Shown here piece by piece: positions 47,779 to 59,500 of a stretch of DNA of 64,000 nucleotides. Location of the stretch: NCBI GenBank assembly GCA_009809945.1, contig WTPW01002587.1, positions 1-64,000 on the forward strand. The letters are read 5' to 3'. The first letter of the stretch is position 1; each line of letters starts with the position of its first letter. The DNA is from Gigaspora margarita (lineage: Eukaryota > Glomeromycota > Glomeromycetes > Diversisporales > Gigasporaceae). The position numbers were made by a program, and so were the translations under genes. Under the pieces are notes generated by a model. The model saw only the letters and a list, made by a program, of their open reading frames with translations, had not been told where the DNA came from and searched no databases.

Positions 47779-48087
47779 GTAACAGAAGAGATGGAAAATG
47801 GATATGGACCAGAAAGTGGTCCAGGTGGAATAAAAATTAAATAAGATCATGATGGGCTGTAGATCCAGGCCGATGAACTGCGGATTTAGTATTTGAGGTA
47901 AATACTAATGAGGCAGCAAGGTCATTTCTACTTTGGCAGGTCGCACATAGGTGCCAAATGGCAACCGGGTGAGCCACACTTTAGTTTAAAATAGCATAGC
48001 TATAAATAGAAAATGCATGTATTAAAACTGCAAACTCTATATTATAAAATAAAGTTGTGACATGATCGTCAAAAAAAAAAAAAAAAA
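47779..48087 (+). other. LINE 3' untranslated region and poly-A tail
   Basis: This holds the GC-richer 3' block with GGCAGGTCGCACATAGGTGCC-like sequence, an AATAAA-type signal near 48048 and a pure A tract. A related block ends the insert at 8204-8430, which marks it as the family's 3' recognition end. Confidence 0.75.
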
Positions 48088-48155
48088 TTGACCAAAATTA
48101 TTCAAGCCTATGTTCAAGTTTAATTAATCAATAAATTAATTTAAAAAATTATATA

Positions 48156-48371
48156 CTGTATCCTATTATAAATAAGCACCCCTTTTTTAAAATTTTAAAC
48201 TTAAATCTCTTAACAATTAATTCATTAAATTTAATAAAATTTGGTTTATTTTAATTTTATAAATTTATAAAATTGAAATAAATCAAATTTTATTAAATTA
48301 TATGAGTTAATTGTTAAGAGATTTAAGTTTAAAATTTTAAAAAAGATGTGCTTATTTATAATAGAATATAG
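48156..48371. mobile_element. 216-bp palindromic TA-MITE, copy 1
   Basis: TA-flanked ends CTGTATCCTATTATAAATAA and, inverted, CTATATTCTATTATAAATAA share AGCAC. The whole element folds into one hairpin (GAGATTTAAGTTTAAAATTT in the arms). It lies just after the LINE's target duplication. Confidence 0.8.
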
Positions 48372-48889
48372 TAATTATATATTTTTTTAGGTGTTAAATT
48401 TATTTGTGAAAAAATTAAAATAGATTAGCTTAATAAAATTTTATACAAAATTGTTCTAAATTGTCTTATGTACAATACTGTCTCTATATATAGTACAAGA
48501 AATCTAAAAACTATTTTTATATACTTTATAGAAACAAAATATGGTCTTTGTAATAAAGGGCTAATATTACCCAAAAATAAAATTAGGTTTTTGTTATACA
48601 GATAACTCTTTCTAATCTGAACTACTGGGACTGCTTTTTTTTACTATATAAAAATTTGAAAAAGTTCAGTTTTCAAAAAGTTATATATAGCTAATCTGAA
48701 CTTTATAATAAAATTTACAAATGTTCTAGATGATTTTGTTTGATTTAGAGAGAGTTTAATAGTGTTTGGTTTAGAGAGATTCAGATTAGAGAGAAGTGAC
48801 TATATTTAGCTAAATTTTGATGCATGCTATATATATATAAGGGGATGGGGATATTATGACAAACATGGGTATTATGATGAATTTGGATT

Positions 48890-48992
48890 ATCTTATGATT
48901 TAGTGATTCAAATCAAATAATTTTTTTACTATTCGAATCTTCTCGATGAGAGGATTCGAATGGTATAAAATTTAACTAATTTGATCACAATA
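48890..48992. repeat. Palindromic repeat in the pogo element's left end
   Basis: ACTATTCGAATCTTCTCGAT faces GAGAGGATTCGAATGGTATA, and outer CTTATGATTTAGTGATTCAA faces TTGATCACAATATCACAAG. It is the same family as 7660-7800. Confidence 0.55.
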
Positions 48993-50291
48993 TCACAAGA
49001 CAAAAAGGCAATACGGCATTATGACAAATGGGTATTATGATGAACTATGGGTCACGAGAGTATTGTAAGGAACAAACTCGTAATACTATGTCTCAAATCT
49101 TGTTAAATAAAAAAAAGAAATGTTTTAGTTAATATAATTTGAATTTATATCACATATTTAGTTTGTCAGTTGAATATCGTATTTCTTCTATAATACTACT
49201 ATTACAGTAAATTTGGAGAAAAAATTTTCTAATGATTGAATCAATAAGTTAACAATTTAAATCAACAAGTTACTGATGCCGGCTAACACAAAAACTTATC
49301 GATTCAGTTATTATTAATTTTAAAAATGTTCTAGAATTCATGAAAACAACTAAAATATGTTAAACGTATCTTAAATAGATACAATAAATTCAAGTCTTGA
49401 CAATATTTATTTCTTTACTGATTTTTGTTTTTTGATTAAAATATTTTAATAGAAGTTTTTCGCTTGTCATATAAAAAAATACACTACAACTTATCACATA
49501 TTTTACATAGTAGTATTATATAGTAAAATCATATTATAACTTCGTAGTATATTAAACATGCCACCAGTCTCTTATATTAATCAATGCAATGCTATTTCTG
49601 TGGCACTTAACGAATTAAATAATTATTCTGTTAATTCTAAATGCCCAAGTGTTAACAGTGTTGCAAATAGCTTTGGGCTCTCAGAAGCCACTCTCTAACA
49701 TGCCATAAAAAATGATAGCCCCTTTAATTGTTCAGGCCCACCAACTATACTTACTGAATATGAAGAGAATCAACTTGCAGAATATTGTATCAATATACAA
49801 AAGCTTGGATTTGGCCTAGCAAGAACTAGAGTTAATCATTGTGTAATGGAGATCTTAAAACTAAACAAGAGACCACATCTATTTGGAGATAATAGAACAG
49901 GTCAAGATTGGTGGGTACGTTTTATGAGAGATCATCCCGAGCTGTCATTTTGCACTCCTTAAGAGTTATTAGAAGCATAAGCACAAAGAGCCAATGCGAA
50001 TATTGTAAAAGATTATTTTAAAAAACTTCGTAAAATCATTAATAAGAATTCGCTTACCACTATACAAATTTGGAATATGAACGAAACTGGTTTCATCCTT
50101 GTTTCAAAATCTAAAAAAGTTATTGCCCGAAAAGGCATGCACCAAATCTACAAAGTTGCACATGGCAATAGCACTAAACATATTTCAGTAGTGCCAACAA
50201 TTTCAGCTGCTAGCTCATACATACCACCTTTATTTATTTATAAAGGTGCTCATACAATCCCTAATCTATTAAAAGGCATACCACCTGGAGC

Positions 50292-51311
50292 CAGGGTTGG
50301 CAATGGACTATGTCCATTAAAATAAATTTGCCAATGGACCTAAATGGACCAATACTATAATTCATTGATCCATTGTTCCATTGGTCCATTGGTTTATTTT
50401 GAAAAAATTATTTTTGTATAAATATACTAGAATTCAGAATTAATTTTTAGTTTGAAACTCTTTAATGATTTCAGTATATTTAAAACTTTTGGTTCAACTT
50501 ATGTACAACATACTATATGTGTTTGAAAATAAGCTACCTTTTTTGGACGATTTTGACACAAAAAATCTGGGTAGCTTATTTCAGTTAAAATCGATTTTTG
50601 GTCAATCGACAATAGTTGTTACAAAGTAAAGTCTAAATTCTACTATGTAAATATGTTATTAGCGCTTAAGTAAACATATTTGGGAGACTAAACTGCACCT
50701 ATCCTGAAAGTTTCTTCAGAATAGGAATACTTTTCATTATTTGACTTTTAATTTCTACGTTCAACGAATATATTTTGCTAATAAAATTTTAATATCTTTG
50801 TTGAACGTAAAAATTAAAATCCAATTAATAAAAACTTCTTCAATTTTATTGTAAATTTCAGAGTATATGTATTTTAATCTTCTGAATAAGTTTACTTAAG
50901 CGACTTTAATCGATTTACTTAGTAAAATTTGGACTTTACTATGTAGCAACTTTNNTCGATCNTGGGGTAGCTTATTTTNNGGTCAAAGANATTTTTATGT
51001 TTNTTGNCCANAANAGNGAGGTAGCTTATTTTCGGAGGTAGCTTATTTTCAGCAATATATGGTACTTTGTTCATGATATAGATTGCTTAAAATAGTTCAC
51101 AGAGTAATTCAATTGTGACTTTAAAAATTTAGATAAAATTTGTAATCATTTTATATTAAGTACAATAAGTAGTATATAACAAAAAACTATATTATTATTT
51201 AACCTACTTGTCCATTGGTCCATTGAAATAATGACTACCCCAATGGAACCAATGGGTCTGGTTAATGGACCTGAGGTCCATTGGTACCAATGGACAAATG
51301 TGCTAACTCTG
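50292..51311. mobile_element. hAT-like MITE inserted in the pogo transposase gene
   Basis: The transposase sequence CCTGGAGC occurs on both sides (50284-50291 and 51314-51321), an 8-bp target duplication with two extra bases at the right junction. The ends are CAGGGTTGGCAATGG and, inverted, CAGAGTTAGCACA, followed by runs of CCATTGGT/ACCAATGG repeats. Removing the insert restores the open frame PPGAIMGF. A second element (50511-51064) is nested in it. A small relative lies at 18569-18677. Confidence 0.8.
50511..51064. mobile_element. TA-flanked MITE, copy 2 of the AAGCTACCT family
   Basis: It begins TACTATATGTGTTTGAAAAT and ends, inverted, TACCATATATTGCTGAAAAT, then shares AAGCTACCT. A second AGGTAGCTTATTTTC lies just inside the right end. 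It is colinear with the copy at 35225-37248 after removal of the insert there. A run of Ns at 50954-51016 marks uncertain bases. No coding capacity is seen. Confidence 0.82.
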
Positions 51312-52937
51312 AGCCTGGAGCCATTATGGGTTTCACAGATATTGGGTACATGTGCGAGGAGCTTTTTCAGATGTATCTAAACCATTTTATTAATTCTATC
51401 CTACCCACCTGCCCAGTTTTGTTGATACTCGACGGCCATAAAAGTCATATTAGCTATATGAGCATAGACTTTTGTCAGCAAAATAATATCCTACTTTTTG
51501 CATTGCCTCCTCATACGACGCATAATTTACAGCCATCTGAAATTCCATTCACAAAATTAAAGAAAGAATATAGTAAAGCATGCGATAATTATCATCATAA
51601 CAATAATAGTAAAATAGTAACAAAACATACCTTCACAGAAATTCTTGGCCCAATTTTTAATAAGACTTACATGCCACTAGCCATTTGCAATACCTACAAA
51701 ACTACTGGCATATGGCCTTTTAATCTTAGTGTGAATAGTAGTGATCGTTTAGACCCTTCTTTAGCGACTGAATGATTTAATGAGCTAGTTTCATATGATA
51801 TTTCTTTTATTCAGTTATCTGGCCAACCCTAACGTCCTCGCTACTTGCTAAACCAGATCATTCTCATTTTACGCGCCTAAATATTGATAATTTAAAAGAA
51901 GAGAATATTATACTTAAAAATGAGAATAGTTTGTTAAACTCTCAGGTTCTGAAATTAAGCGAAAAGCTAGAAATCTACCAAAACTCTGGGACATGCGCAT
52001 TATGTTTAGCGCTCAAATATTCAGTTTCCCAAGCTCAAAATTCTCAAGTAGCGTCAGAGCATACAGTTGCTAAAAGCCAACAGTCTACATCATCCCCTTC
52101 TAAAAAAAAAAGAAAAATGCTCCCATTTGCATGTTTTTTAACCAACAATGAGAGTTGGCAATAGTTGAACAAGTTGAATAGAGAGGCAGAACGAAAAGCT
52201 AAAGAAACAAAGCAAAGAAAGAAGACAGCAGCTCAAAAAAAGGAATTGGCGGGCCCAAAAAAAGAATTGGCGGCCCAAAAAAGGGAGGCAAGAGCTCAAA
52301 ACAAGGAAGGAGCCACTCAAAAAAGAGGCCAGAAACCTAATACAGAAAAAATTTAGATCAAAAAAAATTGAAAAACCAAATTTTTTATCATTAGATCTAA
52401 ATTCGTCATAATACCCCATTTGTTCAAAATTTCAAATTAAAATATGTTGTATAAGCTGATAATCTTTTTTTTAATTCCGATTTATTATACTTGTTTTTTT
52501 TTTTAATGGGTATATTCTTGAATGCGATATGAATTAATTGGTATAAAGATTTAAAGGTTTATACAGGTTAATAAAAGTTTTTATAGTAGAGACTTTAACT
52601 TTATCATAATACCCCTATTTCCTTTATATATATATATTTTTTTTATATCAAAATTTCTGCTTTGGAAAAAGGTTTTTATTCAAGCAACCGGATCAAGAAC
52701 ATGCTATATTTTTTAATTATAAATAAAAATTGATTTGTATAATAAAAAATTGAGATATTTAAAAAAAAATTCTTGGAAATTTCATATATCACAAAATTAT
52801 CTGATATAATAAACTAATCAAATCATGAAAATTTTGATTAATCCAAATTGGTTTAAACAAAAAAAATTCAGTTTTTTCAAAATCATATATAAACTAGTAT
52901 CAGTTCTTTCTACTACAAAGACACCAAATAGAACTCC

Positions 52938-53376
52938 AAAATATATATAAATAGGTCAGGTATTAGTTTGCTTATTTTTGGGATTTTTATTTTTAGTAAT
53001 TTTTTGCTTATTTTTGAGGTTTTTTCTGCAGATTTTTCTATTTTTAGAGAATATCTAAAGCGAAGTAAATTCTTATAATATATTGTAATGAATTAACTTT
53101 AGGATTATAGTCATCTTAAGTTAGAGTTAAAAAGGTTTTAGATTATAATATATAAGCAAAATTGCCTTTCCAGCATTTTTAATTAAAACACCAAGATAGG
53201 TTTAGACTACTATTTTTTGTATTTTTTAAGGTTTTTGCTTCTCTTTTTTGTTTGCTTCACTAAAAATCATCAAAATTTGATAATTTGATTGGCCAATTGT
53301 TATGTGATTCTACTCTACTTTAGATGATCCCTATTTTTAGTAATTTTATAATTAACCTGACCTATCTATATATATT
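52938..53376. mobile_element. AAATATATATARATAGGTCAGG element, uninterrupted copy
   Basis: Inverted ends ACTCCAAAATATATATAAAT and ACTTCAAAATATATATAGAT are followed by AGGTCAGG. Inside are TTTGCTTATTTTTG and ATTTTTAGTAATTTT repeats shared with 61888-62010 in opposite orientation. It is non-coding. Confidence 0.6.
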
Positions 53377-53464
53377 TTGAAGTCCTCTTCAAATACAATC
53401 AATAAGTCAATAATTTAATTTTAAAGTATAACTTGATTTTATACTAAAATTCATATTTCTTAAA

Positions 53465-55109
53465 GGGGATCAATTTTCATACCCCCACATTTAATATTCA
53501 TACCCCCTGCAGATTTAACTTTTTTAAAAATTTTGAGTAAAGATAATTTAGTAACTACCAAATCAAGTTTAGTAAACTTTTTTTCTTTAAATTCTATAAA
53601 TTTATAGAATTTATATAAAAAAAAGTTTATTAACTTTGGTCTAAGATATCTTTGCTCAAAGTTTGAAAAAAATCAAAATGTCTATTAAAACAAACTATAA
53701 AATTTTCTTTAAACTTTGGGCGAAGATATCTCTGCAACTACTAACCCAAATTCAATGAACTTTTTTTTGTTTGAATTGCATGAATCTATAGATTTTAAAA
53801 TAAAAAAAGTTATAGAATTTGACTTAATAGTTACAGAATTATCTTCACCCAAATTTTAAAAAAAATCAAAACGTCTATCAAAACATTTGATAGTCATTTT
53901 GATTTTTTTTAAACTTTGAGTGAAGATATCTTAGTAACTACAAAATCAAATTTAGTAAACGTTGTTTCTTTAAATTCTATAGATTTATAGAATTCAGATA
54001 AAAAAAAGTTTATTGAATTTGGTCTAGTAGTTGCTAAGATATCTTTGCTCAAAGTCTGAAAAAAATCAAAACATCTATCAAAACAAACTATACAAAATTT
54101 TCTTTAAACTTTGAGCGAAGATATCTCTGCAACTACTAAGCCAAATTTAATGAACTTTTTTTTAATTGAATTCGATGAATTTGTAGAATTAAAATAAAAA
54201 AAATTCATAGTATTTAACTTAATAGTTACAGAGTTTTCTTTACTCAATTTTTTTAAAAAAATCTAAAACGTCTATTAAAACATTTGATAGACGTTTTGTT
54301 TTTTTTTAAATTTTAGATGAAGCTAACTCTGTAACTATTGAGTTAAACACTATGAATTTTTTTTTATTTTAATTCTACAAATTCATGAATTCAAACAAAA
54401 ATTAGTTCATTGAATTTGGCTTAGTAGTTGCAGAGATATCTTCACTCAAAGTTTAAGAAAATTTTGTATAGTTTGTTTTGATAGACGTTTTGATTTTTTT
54501 CAGACTTTGAGCAAAGATATCTTAGCAACTACTGGACCAAATTCAATAAACTTTTTTTTATCTAAATTCTATAAATCTATAGAATTTAAAGAAAAAAAGT
54601 TTACTAAATTTGTTTTGGTAGTTACTAAGGTATCTTCACTCTAAGTTAAAAAAAAAATCAAAACGTCTATCAAATGTTTTGATAGACGTTTTGATTTTTT
54701 TTAAAATTTGGGTGAAGATAACTCTGTAACTATTAAGTCAAATTCTATAAATATTTTTTATTTTAATTCTATAGATTCATCGAATTCAAACAAAAAAAAG
54801 TTCATTGAATTTGGCTTAGTAGTTGCAGAGATATCTTCGCTCAAAGTTTAAGAAAATTTTGTATAGTTTGTTTTGATAGACGTTTTGATTTTTTTCAAAC
54901 TTTGAGCAAAGATATCTTAGCAACTACTGGACCAAATTCAATAAACTTTTTTTTATCTGAATTTTATAAAACTATAGAATTTAAAGAAAAGAAAGTTTAC
55001 TAGATTTGATTTGGTAGTTACTAAGATATTTTCACTCAAATTTTTAAAAAAAGTTAAATTTGCAGGAGGGTATGAATATTAAATGTGGGGGGTATGAAAA
55101 TTGATCCTC
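53465..55109. mobile_element. Foldback element with modular arms and 9-bp target duplication
   Basis: A perfect 9-bp direct repeat, TTTCTTAAA (53456-53464 and 55110-55118), flanks inverted ends GGGGATCAATTTTCATACCC and, inverted, GAGGATCAATTTTCATACCC. The ends pair for roughly 90 bp. The interior is a chain of about 170-bp modules in both orientations, each containing RAAGATATCT, AAACTTTTTTTT and GATAGACGTTTTGATTTTTT. The whole can fold on itself several ways. A 9-bp duplication is typical of Mutator-like elements, so a non-autonomous MULE foldback is the best guess. No gene is seen. Confidence 0.78.
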
Positions 55110-55329
55110 TTTCTTAAATTATTAACTTCAATAAAGTATTTATATAGATGGTTTTCAATGCATATATTTGTTTTTATAAAGTATAATTGTAGTTTTTAGA
55201 TTTTTTGTACTATACATATACATATATATATCTTTATTATACCTATTTTCTGATATATATATAGATAATTAGATTTATTTATTTTTAGAACTTGTCAATT
55301 TAAAAGGTCTGGAATTACAAAGCAATATT

Positions 55330-56170
55330 TCTTTAATTCTTCAATAGTCTGTATTACTAATGTATTATGTTATCTTTTTACAATTTCTTGATTATTAATA
55401 TCAGATAGCTTATTTTTGTTACAAGAAAAATATTTGTAATATTTAAAACAGAAACAGAAACTTTTTGATTCATTTTATTATTAATTTGTTTTCTAGCATC
55501 TAAGACATTATAATTATATGGTAATTTATATTAAATGCCAACTAATTTTAATATACTTTTCAAGAAATTGGATTCTGGTTAACAATTTCTATAACTGCTT
55601 CAATATATTTATTCTTTTCTTTTTTATTTTTATTATAAAAATTGACTATATAACATTTGTTCTAAACATTAAATCTAAAATTTTGTAGAACAGGTTGGTC
55701 CATTAAATTAAAGAATTTGAAATTTTATTTTTAAAGACTGTACCTATTTGCTTGAAAATATATAAAACTATTTTTTTTTATAAATTTACTTAATATGTTA
55801 AATAGTTTAAAAGAATAAAATCAACTTTTTTCTTATATTCTTGTTCTACTTCTATTATGTTAAATTCAAATATATGCACTCCAGAAATTTTTGCTTTTGT
55901 ATCAGGATTTCTTTTCTATGTAAAACAAAATAATTGAATTTTTTTATCAAAAAAATTAAAAAAATATTTATTGCCAACTTTAGTTATAGATTCTTTTGAT
56001 TATACTACAAAACTTTGACTATTTTCTTTAAATCTAATTAGAAAAATTGAGCTATCTAAATAAAAAAATGTTTTTACTAGAATATTTACTATTGCTAAGA
56101 GATATTTTAATATAAAAAAAAATTATTTGATTGATAATTTTTATTCACAGAACATTTTATAACAGTAAAA
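55330..56170 (-). pseudogene. Degraded coding-like region, unrecognised
   Basis: Read on the minus strand, this stretch contains several protein-like blocks separated by stops, for example FLIRFKENSQSFVV, KVGNKYFFNFFDKK and ISGVHIFEFNIIEVEQEY (about 55840-56080) and YNVLDARKQINNKMNQK (about 55460-55530). The composition is less repetitive than the surroundings. I do not recognise the family; a decayed transposon protein is the simplest explanation. Confidence 0.3.
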
Positions 56171-56597
56171 AGCTCTATAATTTAACTTCAGTATATTTTT
56201 TTTAACAAATTCACCAAAATACTATTTTAATTATTTGAAAAGTACTTTATATACTAATAAAGTAGTATTATACTTGCTTATACCAAGGTGCTGTTTCTAT
56301 TATTCTCTTTACACAATATAACTTTATTACTTAGCTAGTTAATGACAGGTTTGTATAAATAATCCTAGTTTTTTGTAATATATGTAATAGATATTTAATA
56401 GATTGCTATAGATATCATGCATAATCACAGAGGGCAATCATTTATCATACATTAGTGTGGTGCAGCCGCACTGATTGCTCTTGTGATGACACATGATATC
56501 GAGGCTGATATTAAAAATCTGTTTTATCCCCTGGATACTAATGCTCTGTAATTATTTACTGATCTTTTCACTTCTTCAATTCTTTCGCTCAAAAAAA

Positions 56598-59500
56598 ATG
56601 CCAAACCAAAAAAAAAGAAAGTTTTTCAATATATACCAGTTCTTGTTTTTACTAGTGCATGCACTTTTATTCTAGAAAATATTTCTGAAGATAGTGATAG
56701 TGCTACTATAAGTGCACCAAAATCTGATTTGGTGCAAAAACTAGAGTTTTACTAGAAAAAAGCTGCAGTACCAAATACAGTAAAAGCTACCCAAAACTGG
56801 GTAAAGAAGCTTGATGAATTTCATCTATATTACAATTATGTAACACCAATTGAAACTATTGAAGATTCTTTTTTAATCAAACAACAAGTATGTGAATTTA
56901 TTGCACAAATAACAAAAAAAGATGAGGGCGAATACAAAGCTAAGACAGTTGAACAGGGCATTGATAGAATAAATAGATATATTAACAAAAATAGAGCAAT
57001 TCGTGGTCTTAATTTACATGATAAATACCAATTTTCGGATCTGTATGATATTTTGAATAGTAAAATGAAAAATTTACAGAAAAAGGGATTGGGAGAAAAA
57101 GAAGGATCAGTTGCTTTAACAGTTCAACAAGTCAGAGAAATTCTTAATGATAAATTTTTAGATCCTAAAATGCAACAAGGTTTATTATATAGAATCTTTT
57201 TTCATATTGCAACAATTTTTGTATATTGAAGTAATGAACATTATTTACTTCAAATCAATCAATTTCAAATTCAATCTGATAGAGGTATTGTTTTTTATCA
57301 ATATCGTAGCAAGAACAATCAACGAAGAATTGAAGGTGGATATGCACAATGTATTCAATTACTAGCTAATCAGTCTGATACTTCAGGACCTACTAGTGAT
57401 CTTACAAAATATATTTCTAAACGCCTATCGGATATATCTAATAATTTCTATTTGTAGCCAAATCAAAATTGGCATGAATCTGGCATTTGGTATCTTAAAA
57501 CACATTGTGGTTTAAATAAAGTAGGAAATTTTATAAAAGATATTGGTCAAAAAATAAAAGTTAAATTTCCAAATAGTGCTTTAATTGATAATCCGCCTGT
57601 CAACTAGAAAAAAGGTGAAATATGGTGTGCTTCCATCTAAAAAGATTTTCTTACTAAGTTATTGATACATGTCCACTAATTGAAAGTTGTAGAGCTTATC
57701 GAGATGCATCTAACAGTGGTTAGATCATCCAAATCAGCCCAGTAAATAGCGAGATATCATCGAAAAACGATTGGCTGACTATATAAAATCTGTGACTGCT
57801 ATAGGCGAAATATGGCGTGCTTCCATCTAAAACATTTTTTTTACTAAGTTAACGATACATGTTTACTAATTGAAAGTTGTAGAGCTCATCGAGACGCATA
57901 TAACGGTAGTTAGATTCCAAATTGGCCCAGTGAATGGTGAGTTATTGCCGAAAAATGATTGGCCGATTATATAAAAAATCTGTGATGGAGATTACATATA
58001 AAAATTGCTATAGGTGAAATGTGGAGCGCTTCCATCTAAAACATTTTTTCTTACTAAGTTAACGATACATGTCTACTAATTGAAAGTTGTAGAGATCATT
58101 GAAACACATCTAACAGTGGTTAGATCATCCAAATTGGCCCAGTGGATGGCAAGATATCATCAAAAAACGATTGGGCGACTATATAAAATCTCTATGTAAA
58201 CAATGTTTGTTTACATCATATGCTCTGATTTTTGGAATTTATAAAAAAAGCTTATTTTTTAAAACTTTAAAGCTAAATAATTTTTGATCTACTAGTCCAT
58301 TTTAAATGATTTTACTACCAAAATGTTTGTTTCTTTGAAACGATTCCAACGAGCCCAAAATCAGAAAAATCCAATTACAGAGTCATGAGAAAATGCACTA
58401 TCAAATAGGTGACGCATCTGAAATTGGTTTGACATAGATCAAACCAATTTAAGATGTGTCATCTATTTAATAGCGCATTTTCTCATGACCCTATGATTGG
58501 ATTTTTCTGATTTTGGGCTTGTTAGAATCGTCTCAAAGAGATGAACATTTTGGTAGTAAAATCATTTAAAATGGACTAGTAAATCAAAAATTATTTAGCT
58601 TTAAATTTTTAAAAAAATAAGCTTTTTTTATAAATTCCAAAAATCGGAGCATATGTAGAGATTTTATATAGTCAGCCAATCGTTTTTCGACAATATTTCG
58701 CCATCCACTGGGCTGATTTGGATGATCTAACCACTGTTAGATGCGTCTTAACGATCTTTACAACTTTCAATTAGTGGACATGTATCGTTAACTTAGTAAG
58801 AAAAAATGTTTTAGATGGAAGCGCTCCATATTTCGCCTATAGCAATTTTTATATGTAATTTCCGTCACAGATTTTTTATATAATCAGCCAATCATTTTTT
58901 GGCGATAACTCGCCACCCACTAGGCCGATTTAGATGATCTAACTACCGTTAGATGCGTCTCGATGAGTCTACAACTTTTATTTAGTGGACATATCGTTAA
59001 CTTAGTAAGAAAAAAAGTTTTAGATGGAAGCACGCCACATTTCGCCTATAGCAGTCACAGATTTTTATATAGTTAGCCAATCGTTTTTCGGTGATATCTC
59101 ACCATCCACTGGGCCGATTTGGATGATCTAACTACCGTTAGATGCATTTCGATGAGCTCTACAACTTTCAATTAGTGAACATGTATTATTAACTTAGTAA
59201 GAAAAATCTTTTTAGATAGAAACACGGCATATTTCACCTTTTCTCCAGTTGACAGGTGGATTATCAATTAACAAACCATTCTGGAAGAAAAAATGCTGCC
59301 CAGATACTTCAGGATGCTAACATACCAGAAGATGCTATTATGAATATTACAGGACATAAAAGTTCACAAGGTGTACATGCATATAAAACTGTTAGTGAAA
59401 GTCAAAAAATTAATATGATGAAAACTTTGATTAATACTATAGAACTAGCATCATATATAAACCCAATTAATTAAGAATCTTTTGCAGTACTTACTGAAAT

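Larger units (their letters stand above)
40391..48087 (+). mobile_element. Near-complete LINE (non-LTR retrotransposon) with RNase H
   Basis: A 7.7-kb non-LTR element is flanked by a 12-bp target duplication, TTGACCAAAATT (40379-40390 and 48088-48099), and ends in a 17-A tail (48071-48087). The order is a short 5' leader, ORF1, APE-type endonuclease, reverse transcriptase, RNase H and a C-terminal zinc knuckle. This architecture is that of an RNase-H-bearing LINE clade (I/Tad/L1-like assemblage); the exact clade cannot be set by eye. It is inactive: at least four in-frame stops and two or three frame changes interrupt the ORFs. Scattered Ns and a 310-N block indicate uncertain consensus bases, as expected for a multicopy repeat. 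The 3' end shares sequence (GGCAGGTC...GTGCC) with the truncated insert at 8204-8430. Confidence 0.92.
49558..52356 (+). pseudogene. Pogo/CENP-B-like DDE transposase, interrupted
   Basis: The start ATG at 49558 opens a helix-turn-helix of Psq type (SVNSVANSFGLSEATL). A CENP-B-type HTH follows (LTEYEENQLAEYC ... WWVRFMRDHPELS). The DDE core keeps the motif context: IWNMNETGF (50071-50097), LLILDGHKSH (51419-51448) and LPPHTTHNLQPSE (51508-51541). The first catalytic Asp is Asn (AAC at 50080), and the third position reads Glu where the family usually has Asp, so the enzyme would be dead. TAA stops occur at three places before 50000, a frame change follows 51775, and TAG lies at 52162. The tail is a leucine-rich coiled coil (about 51890-51975) and a K/E/A/Q-rich segment. 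A MITE insertion splits the frame between the first and second catalytic motifs. Confidence 0.82.
48839..52624 (+). mobile_element. Pogo-type (Tc1/mariner superfamily) DNA transposon, dead, with nested inserts
   Basis: The ends are inverted: the left begins AAGGGGATGGGGATATTATG, and the right, read inward, gives AAGGAAATAGGGGTATTATG. Both abut TATATA flanks, consistent with a TA target. Further copies of the GGGTATTATGA motif lie inside the left end (about 48865 and 49023) and the right end (about 52405), probably transposase-binding sites. The single gene encodes a CENP-B/pogo-like transposase. An inner hAT-like MITE (50292-51311) splits the gene. Without the insert the element is about 2.8 kb, usual for pogo relatives. 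Confidence 0.75.
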
